Below, piece after piece: positions 12,151 to 23,785 of a DNA stretch of 64,000 nucleotides. Numbering within the stretch: the stretch's first letter is position 1; each line of letters starts with the position of its first letter. A model generated the notes under the pieces. That model made no database searches, was not told the DNA's origin, and was given only the letters and a program-made list of their open reading frames with translations. Source of the stretch: Sophora flavescens (taxonomy: Eukaryota; Streptophyta; Magnoliopsida; Fabales; Fabaceae); NCBI GenBank assembly GCA_030762895.1, contig CM061063.1, positions 98,788,210-98,852,209 of the forward strand, written 5' to 3'. The position numbers and the translations under genes were made by a program.

Positions 12151-12928
12151 TTTATCCCTATTCTATTTTACATACACATGTTCAAAAAAATAAACGAGTC
12201 TCTTCTTTCCCTTTTGTCACTATCGCTTCTTCTTCCTCTCCATGAAGGATGCTGTTACTTGCTTCCACCGCCTCGACTTCACTGTTTGCCCATCTTTAAT
12301 ATTTGGACGAAATCTTTGTTTGCCCAGTTTTTACTCTAGCATATTATATTTATTTCTCTAGGCTCTGGCTTTCTAGTTTCTTATTGCTGGCTTCACGAAG
12401 CTTTTATATTATTTTCTCACGTTATGATTTTCATATTTATTTTATATATATTTAAACTTTTTTTTATGAGAGATATATGTATTTAAACTTAGAACATATA
12501 TATTATATAAATTCAATCTATTCATATATTCAAAAAAACCAAAAATAAACGTGTTAAATATAAAAATAAATGATTAATTTAGTATTGATTACTATATTTA
12601 ATTATTGATTTTTTTTCTTTTATAAAAATATAGTATTTCTTTTTAAATAAGGGTAAAAAAGGAATAATGAAATTATAATCATTCTATTCCGTTCATTTTC
12701 CAAATAATGGAATGGAAGTTTTGTTCCATTCCATCGTAAAATACCCAAACGATGGGATGATATTTTTATTCCGCTCCGTTCCATTCCACTTCATTTCATT
12801 ATGTTCCATTTCATTACATTTCATCATCCTCCATCAATCCAAATATAGCCTTAAAGCTTAAGTGCGATGGAAACGAGGGCTGAGTATGTGTCATAGGACT
12901 CCAATGTTCAAACAAGCGAGGGTACAAA
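12151..12928. other. AT-rich intergenic DNA
   Basis: No gene recognised. 12680-12830 is dense in ATTCCATTCC and its complement GGAATGGAA, a low-complexity, partly self-complementary stretch that may be an old MITE, but I could not define ends. Confidence 0.5.
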
Positions 12929-13309
12929 GAGAAAGTATCAGGTTTGCTAATTTGACACATTTTGCCAGACAACATACGTACACCGTATGAACAGTGCCGC
13001 ACAGTGCGGCACTGTAGCACAGTTTTTTTTTTTTTAAATTTAAATTTTTTTTGTAAATAAATTTTTTGATTAAGTATCGGCATTCACCACATATTTGAAG
13101 GCATTCACCAGATAATTGAACTACGTTCACCAGATAATCTAAGGCATCCAAAACTTGGTTTTAGTATGGGCATTCACTACATATTTGAAGGCATTCACCA
13201 GATATTTGTACCCCGTTCACCAGATATTGACACATACTTAATCAAAAAATTTATTTACAAAAAAAAATTAAATTTAAAAAAAAAAGTGCTACACACTACA
13301 ACAGATTAG

Positions 13310-13550
13310 ACTTTTAATAACGCACCTTTTATAGCATTTCCGTGCGGAAATGCTATTAAAAGTGATGGGGGGACTTTTAATAGCGTTTCCGTGTGGAACC
13401 GCTATTAAAAGTGTCACTTAGGAAAAGATAGCGGTTCCACACGGAAATGCTATCTTAGGTGATACCTAAGATAGCGGTTCCACATGGAAACGCTATCTTA
13501 GGTAATACCTAAGATAGCGTTTCCTAAAGGAAACGCTATCTTAGGTTCAC
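13310..13550. repeat. left subterminal repeats of CACTA-1
   Basis: The core GATAGCG(T/G)TTCC, or its complement GGAA(A/C)CGCTATC, recurs about ten times, often as palindromic pairs. In characterised CACTA elements such arrays bind the element's regulatory protein; here this is inferred from position and pattern. Confidence 0.75.
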
Positions 13551-13559
13551 CTTTTCTTC

Positions 13560-16500
13560 TACACAGCAAATTAAACGCGGGACCTTGGTTTTCTTCCCTC
13601 CTCTTTTTTCTTGCTCTCTGCATTCCAGTACTCGACACACACAGCCCCAACCCTTATTTGCCACCGTCACCACTGGTGTTGTTGACCATCCCGCCGCCGC
13701 CGCTGCTGTTCTTGACCATCCCAACCAAGAAGGAACCACCGCTTGAACGCCATTTGAAACCGCGACCCATGGTGGGCATTACCACTCTCAATCCCCTGAG
13801 GCTTTCTTCTGCCATGTTCCTGGTATTAAAGTATGCACCTTTCATTTGGACTTCAGTCTGCTAGTTAGAACCTTATTATTCTGTACTCTTGTTTACTATT
13901 CCTCTTCTTTCAAGTTTTTTATTGGGATGGCTAAAGAAGAACAGTTTATTTATGGGGCAAGTTAAAAAACTTATATATATATTTTTTTCAAAATGATTAC
14001 ATGTGAAAAACTTGACATTTAAGAATCTTAGAGTAACCATAGCTATCCAATAATTACACTACCAGCCGCCCCTGCAAAAGCTCGATGATCCATTTAAGGA
14101 GATAACCAAGTGAATAAAAAGGGGGTCTGCTCTAGGTAGTTAGATTGATTCGAGTTTTGACAGTTTTATAACCGTAGTTTTTCTGTGACCACGGGAATAC
14201 TTTAGCAATGGATACTAGGATTATTTGGTGTATACGGAATAATACATAGGAAGCTTATTCTAATTGTATTTTTTTGGTTTGCAAGGGTATAAGGGTATGT
14301 TTAATATATTAGGGTTATCTGGGTTCTAAGTGATTTAGGATTTCTTGGTTATCAAGATGAGTTTGCTTATTTGAGGATTTATTTGTATTTTGGTTTGTTG
14401 ATTTAGACTTGAATTGAGAACTGAAATTGTTCCTAAACTTCTATTCCCCCTCCTTAGTACCTTTTTCTGTTCTTTTTTTATCCTCTATGTCTCTCTCCCT
14501 TACTCGCGCCTCTTTCTTTCCCTTTCTCCCTTGTTCTATATCAATTATGATTGCCACATAGGCTAGCATTTGTGTCTGAGAGTGTGTAATAGAGAGATTG
14601 TGTTTAATTTGTTTAATATAAAGGGGGTAAACACTTGTATATATGCTTGCGAAATTGTTCGGCAAAGTGAAAAGATTAGTACTTTTAAGTTTTAAAGTAA
14701 TGTTTATTTCTTATGTTTCTCTCCTTTTCAAGTTGGTACTATTAGATTGATTGAGAATGCCCATTTCAACTGCAGTTGCTCCCACTAACTATAACTTTGC
14801 ATTATTAGTTTCATACCTGTAAGGCTATATAACATGCGTTCTGGTTTATAATGGCATAGTCTAAACTGCTCCAATGATACTTTTTTTAACAGAATGCTAT
14901 GTACAATAGGTTTTTATGAAGCAGAAATGTTTTCTATTTGTCAAAACTACTTGGGCATCTTCTACATGGACACACTATATTATGATGCGGTCCTATATAA
15001 ACTATAATTGTCTTCGAGCATAAAACATGGTAAAGAAGTTCGATATATTTTTATTCAATTTTTTCTGGTGCATAACAATTTGAAAGGGGTAATGTCTTAA
15101 TATTTGTTGAATATGTTGTCCGGTGTCATGTTATATTTAACATTCTAGGTAACTTTGGAGAAAATCTGAGTCAAAAAATGAAGGGTTATATAGAGATAGG
15201 TTTAAGAGTGAATGTCCATTTTCTGTACTTTTACCTTAATCGATCAATCGCATGATTTAAAAAATAATAATGATAATAAGATTTTGATTTTTGAATTTGC
15301 TAGTGAAACCGGGATTTACTTACAATGAACAAATAATAATGATAATCAGATCTCTATTCTCTCTCTTCTAACTAACATTTCTCCCTCACCCTTCCATTAC
15401 ATGCTCTCCCACTCTTATTCACTCTTACTTAGTATTTGGGCTGGGCTCAGTATCCTATCAAAAGGTGTGCATTAGCTTGCAATACGATGGTTTTTGATGA
15501 TTGAAATAGGCTGTATAGGGTCCATTCAGCATGCTTGGTAAAGAATGATAACACTAACTTATAATGCATAATTTACAAGAACTGTTCTGTCATCTTTGTT
15601 TGCCAACATAGTCCAGCCTCTTGTATTGCTTTATCATTACTCATTATGTTCTAGCTGAGTCAAGCAATGTAATGTTGGTGGTAGGAAGATAAATGCTGCA
15701 GGTTGTATTTTGGTTGATTGCATCTAGTATTGCCATGAGGATCAAAATTCCGGTTATTATGTTTTGTTTTGTTTGTGGAGGGTGGCTTTTGGTAAATAGT
15801 GGTTTGATATCACTTAATTAATATGCAGAATTAGCATTAAGTTGCTTTTCATCTACTATTATGTATTTATTTTTTGGTGAAATGCTACTATGTGTTTTAC
15901 CTTCCTGTAGAATAGTTCTAACTTCTAAATGGCTTTGGATAGTACGATTGCAAATTCTTAAGCTAAGAGTCTACTGTTCTGGTTTTGTAACAATTGTGCT
16001 TTAGTTAGTGTAACAGGTTAATGCAATTATGTTGCTTTTCACTTTCAATCAATCAATTTATTTTATCATTCTTTCAAGAAAGCATTTAGTCGCAAAATAA
16101 TGGATTCTTGTAATCTTGTCACTTAATTTTATATTTTTTTTTTTACAGGTAGCAAGGAATCAATCAACATTAATTTGGACAGGTCAACAATTCTTTTGTT
16201 AGATTCTCTTTATCGGTCAATAAGTTTGAAGGACGTGCAGGTATAAAACCATTGTTCCTGTATGCATGAATCAGCCTTTATTAAAAGTTTTTCTTGCTCC
16301 AGAATTCTTTAGATAAATGTTCAATTTGTAAAATTATTTGTTTATATTTTTCTGAATATGCATTCTTTTTGGTCTTGCTTTTGGGGTGTCTCCTGACTTG
16401 AAGATATTTAGACTAATATTCCATATTTGTATGTTTTCATTGACTTGAGTAGAAACCTAATCAAGTTGATTAATATGCCATAGTCAGTATGAGTAAATCA

Positions 16501-16900
16501 TGAATTCATGATTCTTATGTGGACTTCTTTTTCGAGAACTACTGGTTTGTATATTAAACATAAAGACTAGCATTTTCAGGTCAAGAAGAGCCAATATATA
16601 GTTGAATAGAACCCAAATCTAGTTCAGATTTTGAATTATGTTGTCAATTTGCTGAAGCTTTTATCATGAGAGTCTGTTACACGCTTCCAAAACTTGTGTT
16701 TTCTGAATTTAGGTTTGTGCTTGCATTTCTAATTTCATGTGTTGTGAAATAATTTATTCCTAATATGTTTAGGATGAGGATGCTTGTGCTATTGGCTTAT
16801 AGCAATACTACCACATGGTAATTCTATCTATGTTTGAGATCATCTCAACAACATGAGTAGCATCCTTAGGCCAAATTGACATCTCAAGTAGTTGTTAACA
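13560..16900. other. CACTA-1 5' interior, no confident gene
   Basis: About 3.3 kb of AT-rich sequence. 13560-13840 is CT- and CCGCCG-rich, like a plant 5' UTR or first exon, with a possible donor at about 13,827. Apart from the exon-like segment at 16149-16240 I see nothing I can support. Confidence 0.4.
16149..16240 (+). other. exon-like segment of unknown origin in CACTA-1
   Basis: Bounded by a strong polypyrimidine tract plus ACAG and by CAG/GTATAA. It is open for about 30 codons including DRSTILLLDSLYRSISLKDV. I do not recognise the protein. It may belong to the 5' part of the Ulp1-type gene or be a captured host exon. Confidence 0.35.
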
Positions 16901-16935
16901 TACTCAAATTTAGTATAATGTAGCTACTTGAACTG

Positions 16936-17157
16936 ATGCATAACAATGGAAAAAGGGATGAATGGAATTGGGAATTGGAAACAACTAGATGGTATACAAC
17001 TAAATCTGCATATCAATTTATACAACAACAGGGTTTGATAATTTGGACTATATGGTTGGAGAGAAATGAAATCGTTTTCAACAACAAAAAACCTGATATA
17101 TTAAGGATGCTAGACTTGGAATGCATAATAGTTAGGAAATCTGGTGTTGGTCAGTAA
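16936..17157 (+). pseudogene. LINE reverse-transcriptase zinc-binding domain fragment
   Basis: The translation includes DEWNWELETTRWYTTKSAYQ, followed after a gap by IIWTIWLERNEIVFNNKK. This is the pattern of the zinc-binding domain that follows plant LINE reverse transcriptases (W-W, Y-KSAY, W-LERN-IVF), with the cysteine-containing middle deleted. It is a short captured or inserted fragment within CACTA-1. Confidence 0.6.
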
Positions 17158-17506
17158 TGGCTCTTTGCTTGAAAGCCCTCTGTGAGAATTCTGTGTCAAG
17201 TTGCTGGTGAAGGGGTTAGGCAGAGGCAGACCACAATTAAGTGGGTCAATGGATGTGCTCTATAGAGCTTAAACGTGGATGCCAGGATAGCCTTGGTTAT
17301 ATTTTCACAATAGTCATAAATTTAAGGTTCTTGAAGTCATCGATTGTTCGAGATTGATATTTAAGTGCAAGTATATTACAAGTATTTATATACTTAAATT
17401 ATTGCCATTTCAATTCCATTCTGATCTCACTCTATTATTAATTGAAATGAAATTGAATTAAAAATTCCACATTACAATTATGGAAATTTTTGTAGATCGG
17501 GAAAGC

Positions 17507-17707
17507 ATGGATCGGAAATGGATGTCTGCCAATCGTTTAACGAAGGAGTATGAGGATGGGGTGAAAGAGTTCATTAGTTTTGCAGTTCGGCATGCGGAAA
17601 ACCCTAGTACAATCATATGTCCTTGTTTAGATTGTTGTTATGCAAGGCGAGTTAGTGCAGCCGATTTGGAAGAACACATCCATTATCATAGAAGTTGTAA
17701 ATCATGA
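17507..17707 (+). pseudogene. transposase-associated N-terminal domain
   Basis: Begins MDRKWMSANRLTKEYEDGV and continues to FISFAVRH and the cysteine cluster CPCLDCC, then HIHYHRSC. This is the short zinc-binding domain normally at the N-terminus of plant TNP2 transposases. I chose the ATG of MDRKWM because homologous proteins start there. The frame stops at TGA just after RSCKS, and the TNP2 catalytic region that should follow is absent; the next coding block is the Ulp1 protease. A one- or two-base loss near the stop may have broken the join. Confidence 0.7.
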
Positions 17708-17839
17708 ATGGGTATCTGCCTCCGTTATTTCCGCATATATCAGGTACTAAATCAGGCTTAAAGTGTACAATATTTTTTTAGTCTTTCCATTTAAATATTG
17801 ATGTCATTGGTGTAATCCATTTTTATATTTTAATTGAAG

Positions 17840-18771
17840 GTATTTGTATGAAGAATTGTTGCTTCCAAAGGAAATAACGAGGAGGTTTTTGTTCTTGTCC
17901 CCACACCAAACAAATACATATGGCTACTTCGGCAGGGATTCACAGACAACGTATCTAGCTGACCGGTTTGCAACTAAAGAAAGAGAATATCAGCCCTTGT
18001 TTTTAGCGCCGTGCAATGTTGGGTGAGTCGCTTATCCTATAGGACTTAATTCACAATAATGAATTACATAAAAGTTGAGGTGCTTAGGATTTGTTATCTC
18101 AACATTTTTGTAGGAATCATTGGGTGCTGTGCGTGATAAATATTGTTGAAGAGATTATTTACTATCTGGATCCCTTGAATGTTGATCCTAGGGATCGCCC
18201 AGAATTAAAGAATCTGTTCGATAAGTAAGCATGTTTTTATATTTCTGATTTTCTATGATTTTGTTCGATAAGTAAGCATGCGTGTGTTTGTGATGATTGA
18301 AAATAAGTTTCTTAATGAAGTCTGTTTGTTTTTGTGATTAGTGCTTTGCAAGTTTATCGCGCAAATATCGGAGCTAAGGTGCCGCGTTTAAAGGCAACCA
18401 ACATTAAATGGATTCAGATACAGGTATATTTGCAAAAACTTAATGCGCAATTAGATAAAAAAAACTATATTGATTTACTATTTTATTTTTTATAGTGCCC
18501 AAGACAACCCAACAGTACAGATTGTGGGTACTATGTCATGCGTTTCATGAAGGAAATTATCTTGCAGAACCAAGTTAAAATACCAATGGCGGTATGTTGT
18601 TTACTTAGCTTTTAACTGTGACTGTTCAAATGTTTTAGCAATTGTAACTTAATTTATTTAATTTTTATGTCGCAGTACTTCCCTGACTTCAAATGCTCCA
18701 CATACTCCACTGCTCAACTATCTGAAGTCAAGGAAGATTGGTGTCGCTTTATTGTTGAAAAGTTCGTTTGA
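17840..18771 (+). CDS. Ulp1/C48-type cysteine protease, C-terminal catalytic domain
   Basis: Five exons keep one frame across four GT/AG introns: 17840-18022, 18114-18224, 18342-18423, 18496-18591 and 18676-18771, about 188 residues. The Ulp1 triad is visible: His in NHWVLC (18118-18120), Asp in YYLDPL, and the Gln/Cys block QCPRQPNSTDCGYYVMRFM. Ulp1-family enzymes cleave SUMO-type isopeptide bonds. Plant CACTA and Mutator-like elements often carry such domains, and their role in transposition is unproven. The N-terminal part is not resolved; an upstream fusion to the transposase-associated domain is likely. No stop codons are seen within these exons, which suggests recent activity or selection. 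Exon boundaries are my reading of splice signals. Confidence 0.78.
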
Positions 18772-19967
18772 TTATGTCAAATTGATCGCAGTAGTTGCAG
18801 CAATACTCATTGGTATGTGAATAATGCTTTATATTTATCAACCCCAAACTATCTATGTATTTGTTTTTCATTGGTACATGCCTTCGAGTTGATGTGCATG
18901 GAAAGGAGAAAATAAGTTCAAACTTGCACTTTTTGGTTCACACAAATTCAATCAACATCTATGTATTTCGCTCAACTGATTACTATTTTCTTCTCCAGTG
19001 AGTGTTCTGCTGCTTTCGATTTCTCTTTCTCTCCCAAACTAAATGTGTTGTTTAGGTTCTTATTTAATATGTTTAGGTTCTATTGAAATTTAAGCATGAT
19101 TTGGTAATTTAAGCTTGATTTCGTAATCTGTTTATTTGAATTCCTTTGTATCAGTAATTTAGTTATCTTTTATTTAAGTGGTATATTAATATCATTTTTC
19201 TTCTATGTATCGACATCGAACACATAATCTGGAAAATAATCAGATTATCAACCACCGCAACATGGAATTACTTGGAGCTGATTCTCTTGAGATGGTATGA
19301 TCATATTTAATTATTTATACATACATGATTTGTTTCTTGCTATTATTTTTGTTAGACTTTGGTATGCTTGATTTGAATTCTGTTTCTTGCTACAGTAGTA
19401 TTTACCTAATTAGTCTGCTGTATCCCAATGAAACAGGTTAGTCTCTGTGGTGGAAATGCAGTATGTATGTTACAGAGGCTTTGGATCACATTTCGACACA
19501 TTACTTTGGTGTTGTCTTGGTCTCATGAAAAACAAACAGAAGCTGTAAATGTAGATTAATTGTAGATGTATGTTGGTTTTCTGATTTTGGTTTCTTAAGG
19601 ATTGAGATATGGTATAGTTGTTGCACTTTGGTTTTGTCTTACTCGTGTGAATTTGAATACTTTAGAAACAGAGTGCTGTACTTATATCTGGTTATATATA
19701 TAGTTGCTGTATAGAGTGTTGCACTTTGATTGTATAGTTACTGGTTTCTTTGCACAAACACAAAGTGCACAAAACACATGCTGATCTTTGCACAAACACT
19801 GATCTTTGCACATTTTGAACACTTATATTTGAACACTTATATTTTGAACACATTTTGAACAATTGTATTGACTGCAACAATTGTGGTTTTTTTGGTGTAG
19901 TTCAATATGCAGGAATAATGGATGTAAAAGTTAAGAAATAAAATTAAAAAAAAAAAGGGGGAATAGA
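18772..19967. other. CACTA-1 3' interior
   Basis: AT-rich; nothing conserved recognised. Possible small exons end at ...GAGATG/GTATGA (19297) and begin at ACAG/GTTAGT (about 19438), but no product can be assigned. 19740-19870 has tandem repeats around TTTGCACA and GAACACTTATATTTTGAACA. Confidence 0.4.
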
Positions 19968-20150
19968 TAGCGTTTGTTGATACAAACGCTATCTAAAGTC
20001 AGACTTTAGATAGCGTTTGTACACGGAAACGCTATCTAAAGTCACACATTCAACTAAATGCTATCTTTGCTAACGAGTTTTAATAGCGGTAGCATAGATA
20101 GCAGTTACAAACGCTACTAAAAGGCATACGGAAACGCTATCTAAAGTCTA
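19968..20150. repeat. right subterminal repeats of CACTA-1
   Basis: The same GATAGCGTTT/AAACGCTATC units as at the left end, about seven copies, some as inverted pairs. Confidence 0.75.
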
Positions 20151-20251
20151 ATCTGTTGTAGTGACAGTGCCGCACTGTGCGGCACTGTTCATACGGTGTA
20201 CCGTATGTTGTCCCAAATTCTGTGTCAATTTATCATTTTTCGAGAAAGTAT

Positions 20252-20686
20252 ATTGACTTGTTTGAGAGAAAAACGATCCTTTCATGATAATAGTACTATT
20301 TACAGAGGAGCAAGCCTTAGATATCAAGTTGGAATCAAGGGTAGACGGGTCATTCCAAATACTTTATAAAAAACTCCTCATCCTTGCATAATCCCTAGGA
20401 ATTGACATCCTTTTCTGCATTCTATACAGTTGGGAATCCACGCATTCACACATTCAACTTAATTTATGGTCAGATCTCATGTACCAATTTTTATATCAAT
20501 ATATTTATAATACATAGTTTTTAATCATTGGTCAAGATCCCCTTGTAGTCCAAATGTGACTCTAGGAAATCCATTTCCAAGTAATTCAACTCTTAACAAA
20601 TGTACAAATCAAACACTCGCGTTTTCTTTTCTCTATCGATCTTTTATATTTTTAATTTTTTTATAGTCAATGTTAGTTTGTTAGTT
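20252..20686. other. spacer between the CACTA-1 nest and CACTA-2
   Basis: AT-rich unique-looking DNA; I see no gene or repeat. Confidence 0.5.
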
Positions 20687-20995
20687 CACTAGTAGAAAAT
20701 ATACATTAGACGGTAAAGGTTTACGTCAATTAACCAAAAGCTAGACGTTAAAAAGGGGGCGGGGGCAGCTTTGTAAATATCAGACTTCATTAATTCAATT
20801 TTAACTTCAGTTGTTGTAATGACTGACGTTAAAAGTGAAGTGACTCGCTTTTAACGTCAGTTCAATAAACAACTGACGTTAATAGTGAACATTTTAACGT
20901 CAGTTCTTTATCGAACTGACGTTAAAAGTGAGTCACTTCACTTTTAACGTCAGTCCTTAAAACAACTGACGTTAAAGGTTATTTTAATAATTTTT

Positions 20996-22690
20996 TTAGC
21001 TAGTATACGTACCCTTTCGCATTGCCTTCCTCAAAGTTTCAGTTTCACAATTGCTTTGATGTTTTGTTTCTGTTTTGAAAACTAAAATATATGTTTTGTG
21101 TTTCTGTTGAATCAATAACCCAAACCGGATCTCATTCATGAAGTGTAATACAGACTGATACAGAAGATTGAAAGTGTTTAAAATCGTATAAAAAGTTACA
21201 TTATTGAAAGGGTTTAAAATCCTAAACATTTGTTGAGGCTTCGTTCCCTTCACGGGTGAGCAAGATAGGAGAGTCGAGCGACTGAGTTTTCCAGGGTGCA
21301 CTCGATCTGTTTTAGCAATGGTCTTGGAACAGTCACTTGCATCCTTTAAGACCTCAGAAAACTGGGGGGCATGAGAGAGCTCAAGAGAGGCAAAAACAGG
21401 TGCACTCGATCTGTTTCAAGCAAAGGCAGTGGTTCTAGAGACTTCCATGATGGTCACTTGCTGCCAAAGCTGAGGTTTTGGAACTGTGACGCCCGAGCAC
21501 CTGATTTGCCCTCCAGCAGCCGATTCTCCAGAAAGATGATAAGGTGAGCAACTCACATTATGTGATTTACACAACCTTATCACCCATGTTATGTGATTTA
21601 CACAACCTCAGAAGTTGTTTGACCATTAAGACAAAGATCTTTGAGTCTAGGAATAGGAATAAAGAGTGATGAAGTTAATCTCCATGGCAGAGCCATACTG
21701 TGAAGCAGAAAATTAAAAGGATGGAAGGAAAAGCGATTTATAGGAGCAGGGGATGAAGTTACTAAGCTATTCTGATTTTCTTGAAAACTTATCTATAAAC
21801 TTAATGCTCATTAAGAGGATTAAGTTACAAGGTGCATGGGTAAGTAGCACAATAGTCAAAGGAATGAATGAAACTTAAAGACCTTTAACGTAAGTTGTTT
21901 AATACAACTGACGTTAAAAGTGTTTTTAAAATAAAAAATATTTATTTTTAACGTCAGTTTTTTATACAACTGACGTTAAAAGTGTGATTTTTACTTCAGT
22001 ATAATAAATACCTGACGTAAATAATCCTATATATTATAAACGTGCAGAATGAATATTGGAAATAATGTAATCTACGGGAACTTGGCAGTCATAAATTAAG
22101 TTGACGTTAAAAATGAGGTGGTGGCAATTTTTAAATATTAAATCACTATCTGCGTCACTTGTGTAAAGAACTTGTGTAAATATTAAACAAGTTTATTTTT
22201 AATCTTCATTAATTAGCTTGAATTAGTAAACATATTCTTGTGAAAATTAAAATAAATAAACACTTAACATAAAAGTGTTATATGTATAATCAAATCGTAT
22301 CTCATTGAAGCGATTCATAAGTTACAATTACATGATTAAAAGATAAAAAATTTCTGCAACATAGCACTAAAATATTAAAAAGTTTCTGCGTCAACATCAA
22401 TTTCTTCTCAGTTCTGTCCTCAGAAACTCCAATGGATTCATCGATCCCCTCCCTGCTCATTTGAAGTCCTTGATGCTCCATCTGTGCTTTATCCGCAGTC
22501 ACGTGGGGAGGAGATGGAATAAAGTGAGGGAGTCATATTATGTGATTTACTCAACCTCAGAAGTTTTTTGACCATTAAGACAGAGACCTTTAAGTCTAGT
22601 ATAGGAAGAAATAACAAAAGTCTCAAATGTGATAGAACCATATTGTGTAGAGGAAAAGAAGAGGGTGTATTTACAGACTGATACAAAAGA
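20996..22690 (-). other. possible captured gene fragments, unrecognised
   Basis: Minus-strand open stretches at 20996-21301 and 22302-22686 lie between repeat clusters. They are not transposase-like and I recognise no domain. They could be fragments of a host gene picked up by CACTA-2, or chance open frames. Confidence 0.25.
21591..22010. repeat. segmental duplication copy A within CACTA-2
   Basis: About 420 bases, repeated in direct orientation at 22540-22966. Shared landmarks are GACCATTAAGACA, TTCTTGAAAACTTATCTATA and GCTCATTAAGAGGATTAAGT, each followed by the same ACGTCAGTT cluster. The copies differ by small indels and point changes. Confidence 0.8.
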
Positions 22691-22966
22691 ATGGCACTTT
22701 ATATAGAGAATAGAGTCTCTCTGATTTTCTTGAAAACTTATCTATAAACTTAATGCTCATTAAGAGGATTAAGTTTCAAGGTGCATGGGTTAGCACAGTA
22801 GTTAAAGGAATGAATTTTTTTGCAGAAACTTATATACTTTTAACGTCAGTTGTCTTCAACAACTGACGTTAAAAGTGCTTTTAAAATAAAAAATATTTAT
22901 TTTTAACGTCGGTCGTTTAATACAACTGACGTTAAAAGTTTGATTTTTATTTCAATTAAATAAATA
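22540..22966. repeat. segmental duplication copy B within CACTA-2
   Basis: Direct repeat of 21591-22010 with the same order of landmarks. The duplication doubles the number of subterminal repeat clusters at the left end of CACTA-2. Confidence 0.8.
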
Positions 22967-23785
22967 GTCAAAGGAATTAATGTTTTTGGATAAACGTATA
23001 CACTTTTAGCGTCAGTTTCTTAAGACAACTGACGTTAAATATATGACCTTTAACGTCAGTCTTTACAAACAACTAACGTCAAATGTTGTTTTATTTTGGT
23101 TTTCACCTGCGCGCCTTCTGCACTTCGCTCTGTACGTCTCTTTTCTCTTTTCCTCACGCTCAACCCTCACTCTCACTCTCACTCTCACTCTGCCCTAATC
23201 GCGAGCTCATCTCCACCGCAACCACCGCGAGGGCTTCTTCGCCACCATCGTGAGGTACACTATTAACCCTAACTCTATCTTTCCATTCATTCTTTGTAAT
23301 AACTTGACATCTCTCTTTCCCCTTCCCGCGCACTGACTCTCCTTGTCCCTCTGCTCTCAGTAACCACATCGAACGTTGGCCACCACTCGAGCTCCCCTCC
23401 CCACCACCACGCGTGCACCTATTTCTGGTGAGTCTTTAGGGCACATTTTTTTATTTTTGGTTTTGAGTGTATGTTGAAACTGTAGTCTCAGTAGTTGAAA
23501 CTTGAAACCGTGAGTTTGAGTTGTTTGCAATGTACGTCTCTATTTTTGGTTTTGAGTGCATGTTGCTCATTGGTTGATCCGTCACGGTAGTGATGCTCAT
23601 CACGGCTAGGCCGTGATCAGTTCTGCCTGTGATGGTCTGGTTCAGTTGGCACGTTACGACCGTGATGGACATCACTGCCAGTCCGTGACCAGTGCTTGGC
23701 AATCTTCAAAAACTATAGTTTTCAATCTCCCGTATTGTCCTTATATTGGATATATGTTTTGTATATCTACAGGACCTATCTAGTT

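Larger units (their letters stand above)
13294..20163. mobile_element. CACTA-1, a 6.9-kb CACTA transposon carrying a Ulp1 protease gene
   Basis: The left end CACTACAACAGATTAGACTT is matched by AAGTCTAATCTGTTGTAGTG on the right, a near-perfect inverted repeat of about 20 bases. A 3-bp duplication ACA (13291-13293 and 20164-20166) is exactly what CACTA elements make. Subterminal repeats flank both ends. Coding content: an N-terminal transposase-associated domain (17507-17707) and a Ulp1-like protease (17840-18771). No TNP2 transposase domain is visible, so mobility would require another element. Confidence 0.9.
12929..20251. mobile_element. small MITE (about 430 bp) split by CACTA-1
   Basis: The outer arms are inverted: ACACCGTATGAACAGTGCCG on the left (near 12980) and its inverse on the right (20167-20200), continuing outward through GACAACATACG and AATTGACACA. 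A direct repeat GAGAAAGTAT (12929-12938 and 20242-20251) flanks it, consistent with a 9-10-bp duplication and so Mutator-like. The element itself is 12939-13293 plus 20167-20241; everything between is CACTA-1. Its interior has two copies of a roughly 90-base unit built on GCATTCACCAGATA (about 13080-13245), bounded by inverted AT-rich arms. Confidence 0.75.
20700..23090. repeat. left subterminal repeats of CACTA-2
   Basis: The palindromic unit TTAACGTCAGTT...AACTGACGTTAA occurs in clusters at 20780-20980, 21885-22015, 22845-22940 and 23005-23085. ACGT cores sit in each. Presumed binding sites for the element's own protein (inference). Confidence 0.8.

Noticed and set aside
12680..12830. ATTCCATTCC-rich stretch as a MITE
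   Set aside because: No terminal inverted repeats or target duplication could be defined.
17840..18771. Reading the Ulp1 protease as an ordinary host SUMO protease gene
   Set aside because: It lies between exact CACTA termini with a 3-bp duplication and next to a transposase-associated domain, so it belongs to the element.
20996..21301. Minus-strand open frame as a host gene
   Set aside because: No known motif, low complexity in part, and it lies inside a CACTA end; retained only as a possible captured fragment.
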